NCBI RefSeq assembly: GCF_963259705.1 | Contig: NC_081841.1 | Location: 115,480,979-115,544,978, forward strand | Direction: 5' to 3' | Length of the DNA stretch: 64,000 bases | Source of the DNA: Myotis daubentonii | Taxonomy: Eukaryota; Chordata; Mammalia; Chiroptera; Vespertilionidae | Shown: one piece after another, positions 35,366 to 47,449 of the stretch | Position numbering within the stretch: position 1 is the stretch's first letter | Layout: every line of letters begins with the position of its first letter | The notes under the pieces: generated by a model | The model's input: only the letters and a program-made list of their open reading frames with translations | The model's database searches: none | Told to the model about the DNA's origin: nothing | Position numbers and translations under genes: made by a program

Positions 35366-36028
35366 TAGAATGATAAATAAATGATAATGAAGGATAACCT
35401 CAGGCTTATGGTCAACCACCAGTCATACTCCTATCTGGTGCCATTTGGCCAGGATTAAGTCAAGGTTCAATGTTGTGTCATAGTCCCAACTCTGCATTTG
35501 TTAGAGGAACTTCTCTCTGAGTTTATGTCTATTCCCTAAAGGTGGTCACTAATTATTCACATGGAAATGTATCAAATAAGACTTTTCCTAGAAATACCAG
35601 GAGGCTAAGCCATGAGCAGCCATGAGGGTGACATTCACATAAGTAGGGGTTCAAAGTCTTGGATAATACATAAAGCCCTGTTTGTGGCCAGAATCTAATG
35701 AAACTGAGCTAATGAAACTGAGCAATGCAGGAAATTAAAATTCATCCTCAAGGCATAAGTAATCACTGTAGTCTCTTTAACATGGAATTATTTTAGATGT
35801 CTGTTTCAGGGAAGAGGGAAGGATGAAAAGTTACATGAAAGCTGTGACTCTTACCAGTATAAGCCATCATCTGAAATGTTTAGATGGCTATCTCCAAGAG
35901 TCAGCAGTGTTTTCATGAGTAATTAATGTTCCAAGAGCTACACAAGTCAGGTTACAGGCTCTCTGTGATGTTTATCTGACATTAATAATTAAGAAACCTG
36001 TCATCAATTATCATGTTCTTCTCTTCAG
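35366..36028. other. TRPC4 intron before the TRP-box exon
   Basis: No repeat or ORF recognised. The last bases form the pyrimidine tract and AG acceptor at 36027-36028. Confidence 0.5.
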
Positions 36029-36223
36029 GACCATGCAGATATAGAATGGAAATTTGCTCGAACAAAGCTTTGGATGAGTTATTTTGAAGAAGGAGGAACC
36101 CTGCCTACTCCCTTCAATGTCATTCCGAGCCCCAAATCTCTTTGGTTCCTGATCAAATGGATATGGACACACCTGTGCAAGAAAAAGATAAGAAGAAAAC
36201 CAGAAAGCTTTGGAACAATAGGG
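36029..36223 (+). CDS. TRPC4: TRPC4 coding exon: TRP box and start of the cytoplasmic C-terminus
   Basis: This exon encodes exactly 65 codons, [11 protein letters not shown] through PESFGTIG, between acceptor TTCTCTTCAG and donor GTAAGA. EWKFAR is TRP box 1, which couples the S6 gate to the cytoplasmic domain. A proline-containing segment ([16 protein letters not shown]) follows, then [24 protein letters not shown] and the basic run separate this from TRPC5, whose exon differs here. The exon is intact and in phase with the previous one. The next exon, expected to start the calmodulin/IP3-receptor-binding region, was not found before position 64000. An antisense ERV begins 425 bp downstream. 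Confidence 0.96.
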
Positions 36224-36299
36224 GTAAGAACATAACATGTTAGTATTACTCTTTATTTTAATTGTTCTTTAACTAAAGAACTTGTAAGCATATATGCAT

Positions 36300-36430
36300 A
36301 ACTCACAAACACAGACAATAGCGTGGTGGAAGGTTTGGGGTCAAGGGCAGGTGTGGGCTAGAAGGGTACAATGAGGAAAAAAAGAGGACATCTGTAATAC
36401 TTTCAACAATAAAAATAAAACAACAACAGA
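36300..36430 (+). mobile_element. L1 3' tail fragment, sense
   Basis: CACAAACACAGACAATAGCG, GTAATACTTTCAACAATAAA and an A-rich tail are the bat L1 3' end. About 130 bp, heavily 5'-truncated. Confidence 0.8.
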
Positions 36431-36648
36431 AACCTACATGACTATAATTCATTTCTAGTAAAGCATCATCAAAAATAATTTAAAAATAATTGTGTATTTA
36501 AATATATTTGTATTTCATATTGAATATTTTCCATTATTCTTAGAGTCTAACACAAGAGCATATTATGTTTAATAAAATGTTCTCAATTAAATGATTATAT
36601 GAATATTATAACTAGAAAATACTGTGCCATATTCAAGCACAGTGATTT

Positions 36649-37274
36649 TGTAACTGGACAACCAAAGAGTCCAGGCTGTCTGTCGCTACTTCAACCAATT
36701 AAGCAGAGGCAGAGTTGAATTTATATGAGCGATTATTCCAATAACACTCACAGTATGTGAGAGCAACAGGTCATCCACAAAAATCTACTCTTCAACCCAC
36801 CATAAGCCAGCTGCTTATATTGGGTAGAAGGACAAAGATTATGTGGGGAAGTAGGAATTACAGGCATGGAAAAGTAGGCATGGGATAATCGTTACAGGTT
36901 ATAAGTCATGCAGGCATGGAGCAGGGGGAGGGCGGTCACAAGAGGGCAGGCACCTCCGGACACTCTGGGACCAGATTATAGGTAATAGGGGCTGGGGGTT
37001 GGAAAGAGCAGGTGCCTCCCAGACTAGATTGTTTCAGCCACAAGGTTGTAAATATTGCCATAATGACAGGCAGTTCTTGGGTAGGAGGATGAACTGCATT
37101 CCAATTCCAATGTTAGCTCCCATGTCCTGGGGTGTACAATTCCCAGCCAAGTTAGAATGTCCTTTCTTTAATCAGAACAAAACAATCATGGTTTACAGAG
37201 CATGATTAATATTTCTTATTTTATTTCTTATAACTAATAGCTAGTCCCCCAATATTATGTTTCTACCCCTAACA
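36649..37274 (-). repeat. ERV LTR (3' LTR of the antisense provirus)
   Basis: TGTAACTGGACAACC to TACCCCTAACA with the TG..CA rule kept. It matches the other LTR throughout, including AATTAAGCAGAGGCAG and CATGATTAATATTTCTTATT. Read in antisense it has an AATATAAGCAGC TATA-like site near its middle. Confidence 0.9.
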
Positions 37275-37342
37275 TTCCCCACTGGTTTTGTTTTTTTTTT
37301 TAATCATCTCATATATATGAGATTAGGTTTATATGAAAAACC

Positions 37343-37993
37343 TCATCCTGCTGGACTATATTTGCTTTTGTCTTGAAAGCAGTTCCCAGGGATAGAATAC
37401 AGCGAATGTACGATCTTGAAGATGGTTTCCCTAATTTGATGAACGTTGTTTTCTATCAATTGAGAATTGTCCGAAAGATTAAAACAGAACATTTCTTTCA
37501 AGTCCTCACAACTGTGTTTATGCCACAACAACAAATAATCTATTGCTGCCCAATTCTCTAGAACTGCTCCCTGATATTTCTCAGCTCTCAATTTATCCCT
37601 TGAATAGCCCTGGAAGTGGCATTTGGAGCTTTTACCATGCTAAAGCCAGCCAGGTCACTTCTACATTAAAGGAGCCTACCATTACCAAAATGTTTAAAGA
37701 AATATATTCAGCAGGGCTCCACAGATGGAGATCGTTGTTGCAGTCTGGTGCCACAGCTGTGAGAAGGTCTTTTTGGTTGGGACCCTGTGATGTTTCTGAG
37801 ACATAAAGACAGTCAGTCGTCCTAAGGAACAGGTGCTGTTAGCACGGATATATGAATAGATAGTTACCCCACATATCAGAAAACAACCAGCTGGCAGCTT
37901 AGTATGTCCATTATTATAAGGGATTGTGTAATTATCAGAACAATTCATGTTGTAGTTATTAGATACTGAAGCACTCCCAGTAAAATGTCTCAC
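37343..37993 (-). pseudogene. broken ERV env remnant (surface and transmembrane parts)
   Basis: Two antisense frames fit a degraded envelope gene in order. At 37694-37993 a piece with CFLICGV resembles the surface-subunit end. At 37343-37591 a piece with AAIDYLLL, then CEDLKEMFC, and an NLSDNS glycosylation-like site resembles the ectodomain of a transmembrane subunit. The conserved cysteine doublet there is broken: the first Cys is Phe. The fragments lie in different frames, so the gene is disrupted. Confidence 0.65.
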
Positions 37994-37999
37994 ATTCTC

Positions 38000-39640
38000 C
38001 TCAGATAACTACTGCGGTAACCTTTAGAGACAACATCCCGGCATCCTTTTCCCAAACAATGGGTCCCAACAAACAAAGATCCCAGTGTATGACTTTCCTC
38101 CCAAAATAAGTAGAATGAATATAATTCAATATATTAACAATAGGTATCCCAACTCCTACTAGGCAAAATGTCAAGTTCTATTCTACATAGGTTCCTCAAT
38201 TGCCAGCTTCAGAGCAGTTGGAGTGGTGAGATACATGTCTCAGGGTCCCATCCATTTCTCCCCCAGTTGGCCTATCTTCTTTGCTCTGCTCATGTCTGTC
38301 TGACTACCACATCCCCCTTCAAGGATCCTGCTCTGAATTCTTTCAGAGAAAAGGGGCACAAGGTTTCTTCTGTAGCTGTTTCAAGCTGAAGAGGGATGAA
38401 GTTTTCTTTCAGAGCCAAGAGATCCTAGCTCTCTGTCAGCGGTACAATGAAGCCTGGGCATGGAAGGAGGTGGCAATGGTGTCTAGAGGTGGTATTCCTT
38501 GAGTACAAGTAGGGCTTGAAATCTGGTGGAGACAAACTTTGTTATAAATTTTTGTATTATTGGGGTAAAAGCTAGAGATAAATTCAGGATCCAGTTTAAT
38601 TCATAGGTAAAAAATAAAGCTTTGAGTCTAATATTCACAATTGTGTCTTATAGAATCTACTGAAAGACAATTACTCCCCCCCCAAAAAAAGAAATCACCC
38701 TCATCTTTATTAAGGAGCCAAATTAAGACCAATTGATTTATTGTATTAAGTCTAGTTTCAATTTGGCCTGATCACTTACATGAACACAATAAGAATAGCA
38801 ATTGATCATATAGGTTTTTAAAAAAATTTATTTGCTGGAGTTTTATGACTGAGCTTTAATTATCCCCCCAGGGCAAAGACAGTGAGCCACTTAGGTGCCA
38901 TCAGGTTTTCCTGCAGTACCTGTTGACTTGGGTGAATTTCCTCACATTCTTGAGGTTTCCAATATGCCTTGAGGTTCCTTCATTGCCATCTCTCAGGAAA
39001 GCAACTTTTGTTCCTTACCTGGAAAGACTGCCATGAACCACTGACCAAGCAAGGTATCAGGCTATTTCTCCAAGGCTCACTTATTGGCTTCAAAGTTAGT
39101 CTTCATTCCTTAAAGCTTTCTGGTGACATACAGAGTCCAGGCATTTCTCTTTCAGACATGACATTCCAGTCAGTCTTGGTTTATAAAACACAATTAGAAA
39201 CAGGTCTTATAGAATTCATGCAACGAAGCATCTTGCCATAACTCACTTAGTAAGAATTGCCAAATTCTGGAGGGATAAGGTACGGAGAAAAATACATAAT
39301 TTACCAAATTGCTTTAAGAAAAGAATCAAGTTTCCTTATGTCTGAAAAACAAAAAAGATTAAAAATCAGCAATATTTTCCACTAAAAATATATAATTCTT
39401 TTCTGTTCATTCAGTCCCACAATCATTTTTTGTTTCTCCTGATTTTTTTCTGCCAATACTTCTATAAATCCAGATACTCTGTAGAGTTCTAATAATTTTC
39501 ATCCAGTTAGAAGGGGATGATCTGAAAATGTCAGAGTCCTTTCCATGGATCTCTCAGAAGATGTAACATTTTTCCAAATGCATCATAACAAAACAGTGAC
39601 TGTCTCTAAATGACAAGAAGAAATTTAAAATGACACAATA
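38000..39640 (-). other. ERV interior, unassigned
   Basis: Probably further env or non-coding ERV sequence. No antisense frame with polymerase, protease or gag signature was identifiable. Confidence 0.4.
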
Positions 39641-39644
39641 TTTA

Positions 39645-39799
39645 AGCCTGTTTGGCGTGGCTCAGTGGTTGAGTGTCGACCTATGAACCAGAGGATTGCG
39701 GTTCAATTCCCAGTCAGGGCACATGCCCAGATTGTGGGCTTGATCCCCAGTGTGGGAGCATACAGGAGGAAGCCAATCAATGATTCTCTCTCATCATTG

Positions 39800-39850
<51 letters not shown>

Positions 39851-39900
39851 TCTCTGAAATCAATAAAAATATATATCTTTAAAAAGGATAAATAAATAAA
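39645..39900 (+). mobile_element. Ves SINE inside the ERV
   Basis: GGCGTGGCTCAGTGGTTGAG head, B-box-like GGTTCAATTCC, (TC)n tract 39803-39847, then CAATAAAAATATATA tail. It postdates the ERV insertion. Confidence 0.93.
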
Positions 39901-42153
39901 TTAATTAAATGATACAATATTTCAGAATAACAATTAAGTTATAAATTAAATTATACCAGAATTATTATTTCTTTATTTGACAAAGCTTCCCATGTACCTT
40001 AAGCAGAAAATTTTCCTTCATAAGAAGATAAAACAAATCCTTGAGGCATTCAAGGGCCAATTGGAATGACCTAAAGCCAATTCTAGGTCAAGAAAAGTTT
40101 CTGAAAATTCAAACCCTGGGAAGGTTGTCAAACTTATTTTACTAAAAGGTTATATATCATCCTTATTATTATTATTACGCAACAGTATTATTATTCAATC
40201 AAAGTGACAAAAGGTATTAAACACAACCATAGGCTATCAAAACTTCAGTTCCCACAATTAAGAAGGTAGACTTTTTAAGCAATCATGTACCTGATTAATA
40301 TAACATAATATATAACCATTGCCATAATTTATAGAACTTTTGCTTCCTGGGAAAAAACAGGAAAGACTTTTTTTTTTTTTTTTTTACATTTTAGCAGACT
40401 AGAAAAGAGTAAACAAATTCTGTATTAGCTTACTTTAGACTCATTTATGAAATTAAATTTATTATTCAGATTATCTATAATTTCCTTTTAATATTTTTCT
40501 TCACAACCCTTCCATAACTTTCACAAACCTTTCTACAACTTTCACAAACCTTCTTAGGTATTCAGAAATAACCAGCTTTAGAACTCACTTTCTTTTTTTC
40601 TTCAAAATGTATCTTCATGCCTCATTCTTTCTATTACCAAAACTATATAATTTCTTTCCAATTGGTTATAGAATTCTTAATTCTCAGAAACCTTAATTTT
40701 TAGGTGATCACTAAAAAGTAAACAGCATTATTTAGATTGGCAAGTATATTTTCACTTTTGAGAGACATATTTCTATTATAAAATATTCACTAACAGTTTC
40801 AAGTGTATTTTCTAGCTTTTCTGTAATAAAAGGTCAAAAGTAGGCAAACTCAGATTAATTAATATTTCAGTATCCTGTTATTTCAAAATACCTAGATATT
40901 TAATAATTTCTACTACTTAAACCAGCAGAACCAAAGTTTTAAGTTACCAAAGACTTTACAAAGTGGGAGTGGCCCCCTTCCTTGAGGGCACTTCTGCAGT
41001 TCAGGCCCTTCTAGGAGAAAAACTTGGGGGGTGGGGGTGGGTAGAAGTTTTATTTCCCATAATTTTCTTTCTGAGTAGACTGTAACAACATGAAACCTTG
41101 CATATAAGAAGAGATCTTACCCTATTTCAAAATAGAAACAAAAACAACCCCTAAATAAATAGATGAGTATTCCCAATAGTAGGGACTGGGACATTAACTT
41201 TAGAATATTATCTTACACTAACCCAGCACAGCAAATGACCTTTCATTCTGAGTAGTGCAAGCCTGAACAGTAGAAACAGAGGATTCCTAGTGTTCTTAAA
41301 ATAACAAAGAGTAAACTAAGTCCCCCAAAGATAAGAAAGGAAGCAAAGAACACCCTTAATCAAAGTTACATTACAGACAGACAAAACTCTCACTAGCAAA
41401 GAATTTGGAGTGGCTGATGTCTTGAGAAGGAAAGTAGGGAGGGTCCCCAACATTAAGAATGCTCAGCAGCTGCTGGGAAGTTCCTCCATGCCATGGGTTC
41501 AGCCTGCCAGAAGCAGCTGGAGCCCCCAGAAAAGTGGGATGTGCCCCATCTTTAAACAAGTAAACCAGACAACGAAGAGTCACAAAATAACAATCAACAG
41601 AGATACTCTATGCATCATATTTACAGGCACACACAACCCCCAGACAAGAGCTTCACACCATGCTTCTTGTCTGTCCAGCCACAGAAACTTCAGAATGCCC
41701 TGCATTTAAAAAACAAACAAATAAACAAACAAACAACACAAACACTGAAGCAGAGCAATGTCTCTTGTCCCAGAATGGATCAGACTAAGGGCTTGAATAC
41801 CAGTCAAGGACCACTAGAGGTCTCTTGCTATCAGGACCTGGTCAGGCTCATCCAGTAAATGCATGCCTTAAGCCCAGATGAGAGGCAGCAAATGCTTCTG
41901 GTGCCATACAAACAAGATTGATTCTTCTGTCATACAGAAATGCTTGATTCAGCTTACATCTTAGGTGAGATGATGGAGATTGCTGAGGCTGAGGCTGGGG
42001 CTGGGACTCAAAACAGGAAAATTCCTGGCAGTGCTGCAAATAAAAGAGTCCAGTCCTCAGTCCCAGGAACCCCGAGTCCAGACAGCAAGCTGGATCGCCA
42101 GTATTCACCCCAGAGGAGTCGCTCGCTTACATCCCACCAGAGTCACTAGATTA
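39901..42153 (-). other. ERV interior, second half
   Basis: AT-rich to 41100, then mixed sequence with short A-rich tracts (41706-41735). Minus frames at 41371-41583 and 41848-42108 resemble no known retroviral protein to me. Where a leader and gag would be expected, nothing is recognisable. Confidence 0.4.
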
Positions 42154-42769
42154 TGTAACCTGACAACCAAGGGTTCCGGGCTTTCTTTCACTACTTCAGC
42201 CAATTAAGCAGAGGCAGGGTTGGATCATACATGAGTGTTTATTCCAATAATGCTAGCAGTACAGGAGAGAATCAGGTCATCCACAAAAAATCTGCTCTGC
42301 ACCCCACCATAAGCCAGCTGCTTTATATTGGGTAAAAGGACAAAGATTACATGGGGAAATAGGAATTACAGGCATGGGAAAGTAGGCACGGGATAATCAT
42401 TACAGGTTACAAGTCACGCAAGCTCAGGGTGGGCAGGGGTCTCAAGAGGGCAGGCACCTCTGGGCACTCTGGGACCAGATTACAGGTAATAGGGATTGGG
42501 GTTTGTAAAGAGCAGGTGTCTCCTAGACTAGGTTGTTCCAGCCATGAGGATGTGAATCTTTCCATAATAATAGGCAGTTCTTGGGAAGAAGAATGGACTG
42601 CATTCCGATATTAGCTCCCATGTCCCAGGGAATACAACTCCCAGTCAGGTTAGAATGTGCTTTCTCTCATCAGAACAAAACATTCATGGTTAACAGAGCA
42701 TGATTAATATTTATTATTTTATTTCTTATAACCAATAGCTAGGAGAATATTATGTCTCTTCCCTTAACA
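42154..42769 (-). repeat. ERV LTR (5' LTR of the antisense provirus)
   Basis: TGTAACCTGACAACC to TTCCCTTAACA, 616 bp against 626 for its partner, diverged by many point changes and small indels. Confidence 0.9.
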
Positions 42770-42773
42770 ATTT

Positions 42774-43136
42774 CAGAATATGTTTAATTGTCCAACATTT
42801 TGCTTCTACTATCAATCATATTAAATGCCAAGAAGTTATGTTTGTAAAAAACATTATGACTGCTCAGAAACATGTTTCTCTTATACTGGAAAATTATACT
42901 TCCTTTGAAAAATGTTACTGGAAAGCAGAAAATACATGGACTTAGGTATGTGCTTTCATCATACCACTGACATGAGACAAATCATTCCTCACTTATTTCC
43001 CACTTCATATCTTAATTTTTAAAGTTCTCATAGTGATGTTTTGGGAATTAATACCCTGACATTCAATAGTCACTTTGAACTTCTAAGATGAATTGTTTTG
43101 GGATGTATACTAATATGCCTTTATATTATAATTACC
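42774..43136. other. TRPC4 intron after the ERV
   Basis: Begins at TTCAGAATATG. AT-rich, unassigned. Confidence 0.45.
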
Positions 43137-43510
43137 AAGGAATAAGAATGGGTTTGCAAAATAATAATGGGTATTCAGGCATGGGGGAAGTAGGCAAAAG
43201 GAATAAAAATGAGTATAATGTTTACAGATTACAGACAATGAGGTCTGGGGGTTTGCGAAGGGTTGGACATCTCAGTTTTCTACAACAAGGTTATTAATCT
43301 TTTCATCAAAGAAAATAGGCATCTCTGGGATGAGGAGGATGGGCTGCATTTCCAGGTTAGCTCCTAGGTCCAGGGGAGTACAACTCCCAGCTAACTTATA
43401 ATGTGCTTTCTTAATCAGAACAAAACAATCACAGTTAACAGAGCATGATTAATATTTCTTATCACTATAACTAGTCTCCACTATTCTCTTTCTTCCTCCT
43501 GCTCCTAACA
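43137..43510 (-). repeat. partial LTR of the same ERV family
   Basis: Starts AAGGAATAAGAATGGG and runs to GCTCCTAACA, matching the inner and 3' two-thirds of the solo LTR at 45129. The first third is missing, so no target duplication can be checked. Confidence 0.85.
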
Positions 43511-43740
43511 ATTCTAAAAAAAGTTAAATTAATTTACTCCAAATATTTAATTTCTCTGTTAAAAAAAAAGTTGAAATTATTTACACAAACCACATATGGT
43601 TGCAAAAGAAATGTAATGATTAAGTTTTAATAGGCAATTATTGCATGTGTTCCACATGCTAGTAATTGAGCTAGGAATTGGGGGTGGTGTTCGTTTTTCT
43701 ATTATGGGAGAAACAGATATGAGAACATATTGCTATAATA
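43511..43740. other. short unassigned intron spacer
   Basis: Unassigned AT-rich sequence between the partial LTR and a Helitron. Confidence 0.4.
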
Positions 43741-44403
43741 CTAGGGGCCCAGTGCACGAATTCATGCACCTTGAAAGGAATTGTGGATTGCAGTAGGCAC
43801 AGGGGCCAGTCTCAACCCATCCTCCGCACCCCCGCCTAGGCCCTCCTGCCATAGCCCCCGGTCCTCTGCCTGCCAGCAGCCCCGCTCCTGCTGCCGCCGC
43901 TCCCATGCAATAACAGCACAGGCCCCACTTGCATCCACTGATGGTGCAGAGCGATTGGGGCAGGCACCAGCAGCGGGTGTGAGCAGCAGCTGGTGCCCTG
44001 ATCGCCCCTCAGGAGCAGGGGGAGGTGGACAAGCCCTCAGGGGCGATCAGGGTTGTTCGCACCCACTGATGGCACTGAGTGATCGGGACCAGCACTGGGC
44101 ACCAGCAGCGGATGCGAACAGCAGCTCCAGCACCAGCTGCGGGTGCAAGCGCCGGGTGGGACTGCAGCACGCAGGAGCAAAGATTTTCAGTAACCACCAG
44201 AGGCTCGCCCTGACTACAGTGACCAGCGCCTGCCTTGGTCTGTCACCCCTGCTCACCTCGTCCACTATCCCGCTGCAGCCAATGCCTGCCATGTTCCGCA
44301 CATGCCCCCTGTGGTTAGCGCACATCATAGCGACCGGTTGTTCGGTTGTTCCAGTTTTTCTGCCATTCAGTCTATTTGCATATTAGCCTTTTATTATATA
44401 GGA
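43741..44403 (-). mobile_element. Helitron
   Basis: CTAGGGGCCC after A43740 with hairpin GTGCACGAATTCATGCAC. The right end is the complement of TCCTATATAATAAAAGGC. Same subfamily as 16810-17518. The long + strand frame (43781-44386) is a GC-content artefact without repeat-independent homology. Confidence 0.93.
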
Positions 44404-45124
44404 GGATGTGCTATGTAATATATTTAACATTGTAAGATAGTCACATGCAAAAGACAATTTAAACAGTGTAAGAAATAATGTTTTTTTTTTAAGATAAACA
44501 GGGAAGGGTTTCAAAAAGCCAAACTCTGGCTTATTCCTTTCCACATCAAAATATACTTGCTCTTTTTTCTATGTTTTTCTTAAATTTATAAGAAATTGAT
44601 TTAATCCCTAAGAAGCTATTAATGAATAATACTATATTATGTTATCTGTCATAGGAGTATATCGATTTAAAAAGTGTTTCTGGGTCCAAAAATAAAGAGT
44701 ACATGCAAAATAAATTTCTCTTTACTATTTTCTTTTTGGGCCATAGCAGTGGGAATTTTGGGTTTTAATATGCCACAAAACTTACAAGAAGATATGAGGA
44801 TCTGTTCTAATATTTTAAGAAATTCATGTGTGCTGCCACCAGAATCATGGAGAACCACTCCAAAATTTTGACTTCCAACTCTCCCTCCCACACCCCATAG
44901 AATTACCACACTTTTGATGCATTGTTAGGAATATGTTACCATCATTTCTTAGATGCAAAAAGGAGTTTAACACTGACTTGGGCTTTCCTATTAAAACAAT
45001 GATTCACTCCTTTCAGGGGGAGAAGGTAAAATTTAAAAGCTTTACTTGTTATAAATTGCTAGGCTTGAAAATTTTATTTTTATATTCCTTTCTCTAAATT
45101 TAAGTATTTTGATTCAAGTTGCTG
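44404..45124. other. TRPC4 intron, unassigned
   Basis: AT-rich sequence. A GAGTACATGCAAAAT to CAAAATTTTG stretch (44690-44870) has frames on both strands but no recognisable domain. Confidence 0.45.
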
Positions 45125-45128
45125 CACA

Positions 45129-45727
45129 TGAAACCGGACAACCAATGGGTCTGGGCTGCCTGTCACTGCTTGAGCCAATTAAGCAGAGACAGGGTTGAAT
45201 CATATGACTCAACCAATTTCAATAATGCTGGCAGTATGGGAGAATAGCAGGTCATCCAGGAAAATCTGCTCTCTAGCCTCCCTTTGCCATAGCCCAGTTG
45301 CTTATATGAGGTACAAGGACAAAGATTACATGGGAAAGTGGGCAAAGGTATAAGAATGAGTATGCAAAATAAAAATGGGTATTATAGGCATGGGGAAGTA
45401 CGATAAAGAATAAGAATGGGTATAATAGCTACAGGTTACAAGCAATGTGGGCAATGTGGGCTGAGGGTTTGCAAAGGGCAAGGGGCATCCTGGTCTCCAT
45501 TATTTCCTTTCTGCAGCAAGGTTGTTCATCTTTCCATGGTAATAGGCAGATCTCAGGTGGGGAGGAGGGGCCAAATTTCCAGGTGAGCTCCGAGATCCCT
45601 GGTAAAACTCTCAGCCAGGTTAGAATGTGCTTTCTTTAATCAGAACAAAACATCATGGTTAACAGAACATGATTAATATTTCTCATAATTACAGCTGGTC
45701 CCCAATATTCTATTTCTGCCCCAAACA
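45129..45727 (-). repeat. solo LTR of the same ERV family
   Basis: TGAAACCGGACAACC to GCCCCAAACA, 599 bp. CACA is duplicated at 45125-45128 and 45728-45731. A 4-bp duplication with no interior means LTR-LTR recombination removed a provirus. Confidence 0.92.
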
Positions 45728-45731
45728 CACA

Positions 45732-46705
45732 TAAAGATAATTAAAGATTAACTGTGATATCAAACCATTTCTTTTTCCTTATCCATGTTAATTTTACTAA
45801 CCCTTGGATATTTTTATGCTTCGGGAATTTATGACAAACTAAATAAATATTGTGAGTCATGTCTCTTCTCCAGCCTCATCCCACTCTCAATCCTGCCTCT
45901 TCTCTACCAGCCTAACCAAACTCAATTAATGTTATATATTTACTCTTTATCTAGACTACATTTCCAGAATGAGGTTATATTAGTTTGGTTTGTATACTCA
46001 TAGTTGAGTTTTAGACATTTATATTTTAGATGAAAATAAATAGTGCATATTATTTGTAAGAAAAAATATAAGATAAATGAAAGCCAAATTAAGAAGATTC
46101 TGATAATAATGTTTCAGAAGACCAGAGAAAAAGCAAGCCACACTTAGAGAAAGGGAGTTACATTATTTATAAATTCTGTGCAGGCCCAGAGAAAAATGTG
46201 TCTTTCAAATTCTGGGCCCCCAACATGGAGGAAACTCTCTTTATTTATACTTTTTTTCAGTCCTTTGTCTCCCATATTTGGAATGAGACTTCCGGGCCTT
46301 CTGAGAAAGAAGGCCTGCGTGCTGGGAAGGGGCCATGAGACCATATCTTAAGGCTTGGCTGGCCTGGTGTCAGCACTGACAACTCTGTCTGGGGCATAGT
46401 TTATGGCCTCTCTGGAATGGGAGTAGTCTTATTTTCCTTATTATTTAAGACAGAAGCCAGAATAGCAGGGTTAAAATTTCAAACAGCAGTTTTTATATAA
46501 GATGGATGCTTCAATAAGAGGAGTTAAATGAGAATCAAAAAGTAATTGCTTTTGTTCTGAATTCCTTTCAGTTTGAATAATCTTCCTGAGAGTTATTTGT
46601 ATAAACATGAAGACAAGGGGATATACACATATTCATTAATAAAAAGGTGGAAGTCACTTTGTATAACCAAGATATGGCTTAGAATATCAAATCACACTTC
46701 AAAGG
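45732..46705. other. TRPC4 intron, unassigned
   Basis: No clear repeat. Frames seen are short and lack splice context. Confidence 0.45.
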
Positions 46706-46850
46706 GACTTTAGAAATCATTTAACTCAACCATTTCCTTTAAAAGAGAACTTATTTACCTTGCTCAGCATTTCAGGATCCCTTGGTGACAGAGCTGGGAA
46801 AAAAAACTGGGTGATTGTTTCCCAATCTCATGTGCTTTTTACTGCCTTAA
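46706..46850. mobile_element. ancient mammalian repeat fragment (uncertain type)
   Basis: GGGACTTTAGAAATCATTTA, CTCAACCATTTCC and CAGAGCTGGGAAAAA follow the order of a common ancient mammalian repeat. Diverged; family not certain. Confidence 0.4.
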
Positions 46851-47449
46851 ATTGTTTCCCTGAAAAGTCTGATGAGCATGCAACAATACCTTCCATGTTG
46901 TGTATTTATCTTTTAAGTTTTCTCAACAGCTCTTCCAGATCCTATCACTGTTTTCAGTTTCCTCTTAGATTCCTGTATCTCAAAGTTCTCATTTAACAAG
47001 ATGGCATGCCTTCTGCTCTCATCCTAACTTGCTTATATTTAAGCCACATTTTTGAAACAGAAAATTAAAACTAAATTCTAGGTAGAGTTTATACATGTTT
47101 TGAGTCATTTTTCTCTAACCTTCCTAGTTGTGATTCACTTACTGGCTCTTGTCACCTAGCAGGTGCTCATTCTCTTCCCTGCCCTTCAGGGTTACCACCA
47201 TTGGTCCTCTCTAGATTCCATCACTGGTGATTTTATCTTGCTATTTATGACCACTGGGTAACAATTAACCCTGAAGAATTAAATAACTCTTAAAAAACAA
47301 CAACTTTGGACTTGTTAGGGTCACTGAAGGAGTAACGCACAAGGCCAAAAGTGGTAAAGAGTTATACACTTATTAGGTCATCTGGTAATCAGATGGGCTG
47401 AGCCCCCAAATAATGCCAGCAGCCAGGAACAGGGAGTCAGAGATTTTAT
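46851..47449. other. TRPC4 intron, partly LTR-like
   Basis: Mostly unassigned. 47305-47445 (TGTTAGGGTCACTGAAGG, CAAAAGTGGTAAAGAG) may be an old LTR that continues at about 48236-48400 after the L1, but I cannot name it. Confidence 0.35.

Larger units (their letters stand above)
36649..42769 (-). mobile_element. endogenous retrovirus, antisense, two LTRs and 4-bp target duplication
   Basis: Two related LTRs (36649-37274 and 42154-42769) enclose about 4.9 kb. The target duplication ATTT is at 36645-36648 and 42770-42773. The antisense orientation is inferred from a purine tract (complement of TTCCCCACT, AGTGGGGAA) adjoining the left LTR and from minus-strand env-like frames next to it. A 4-bp duplication fits gammaretrovirus-like elements. 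I recognised no gag or pol, and the interior is short and carries a Ves SINE, so this is a defective copy. No clear primer-binding site was seen beside 42153. Confidence 0.88.

Noticed and set aside
42130..42153. retroviral primer-binding site beside the 5' LTR
   Set aside because: The adjoining sequence does not begin with a tRNA-complementary TGG at the expected place, so it is not annotated.
43781..44386. 201-residue + strand frame (and a 196-residue minus frame at 16799-17389)
   Set aside because: Both come from GC-rich Helitrons of one subfamily, on opposite strands and without a conserved protein between the two copies. No start context, domain or splice support.
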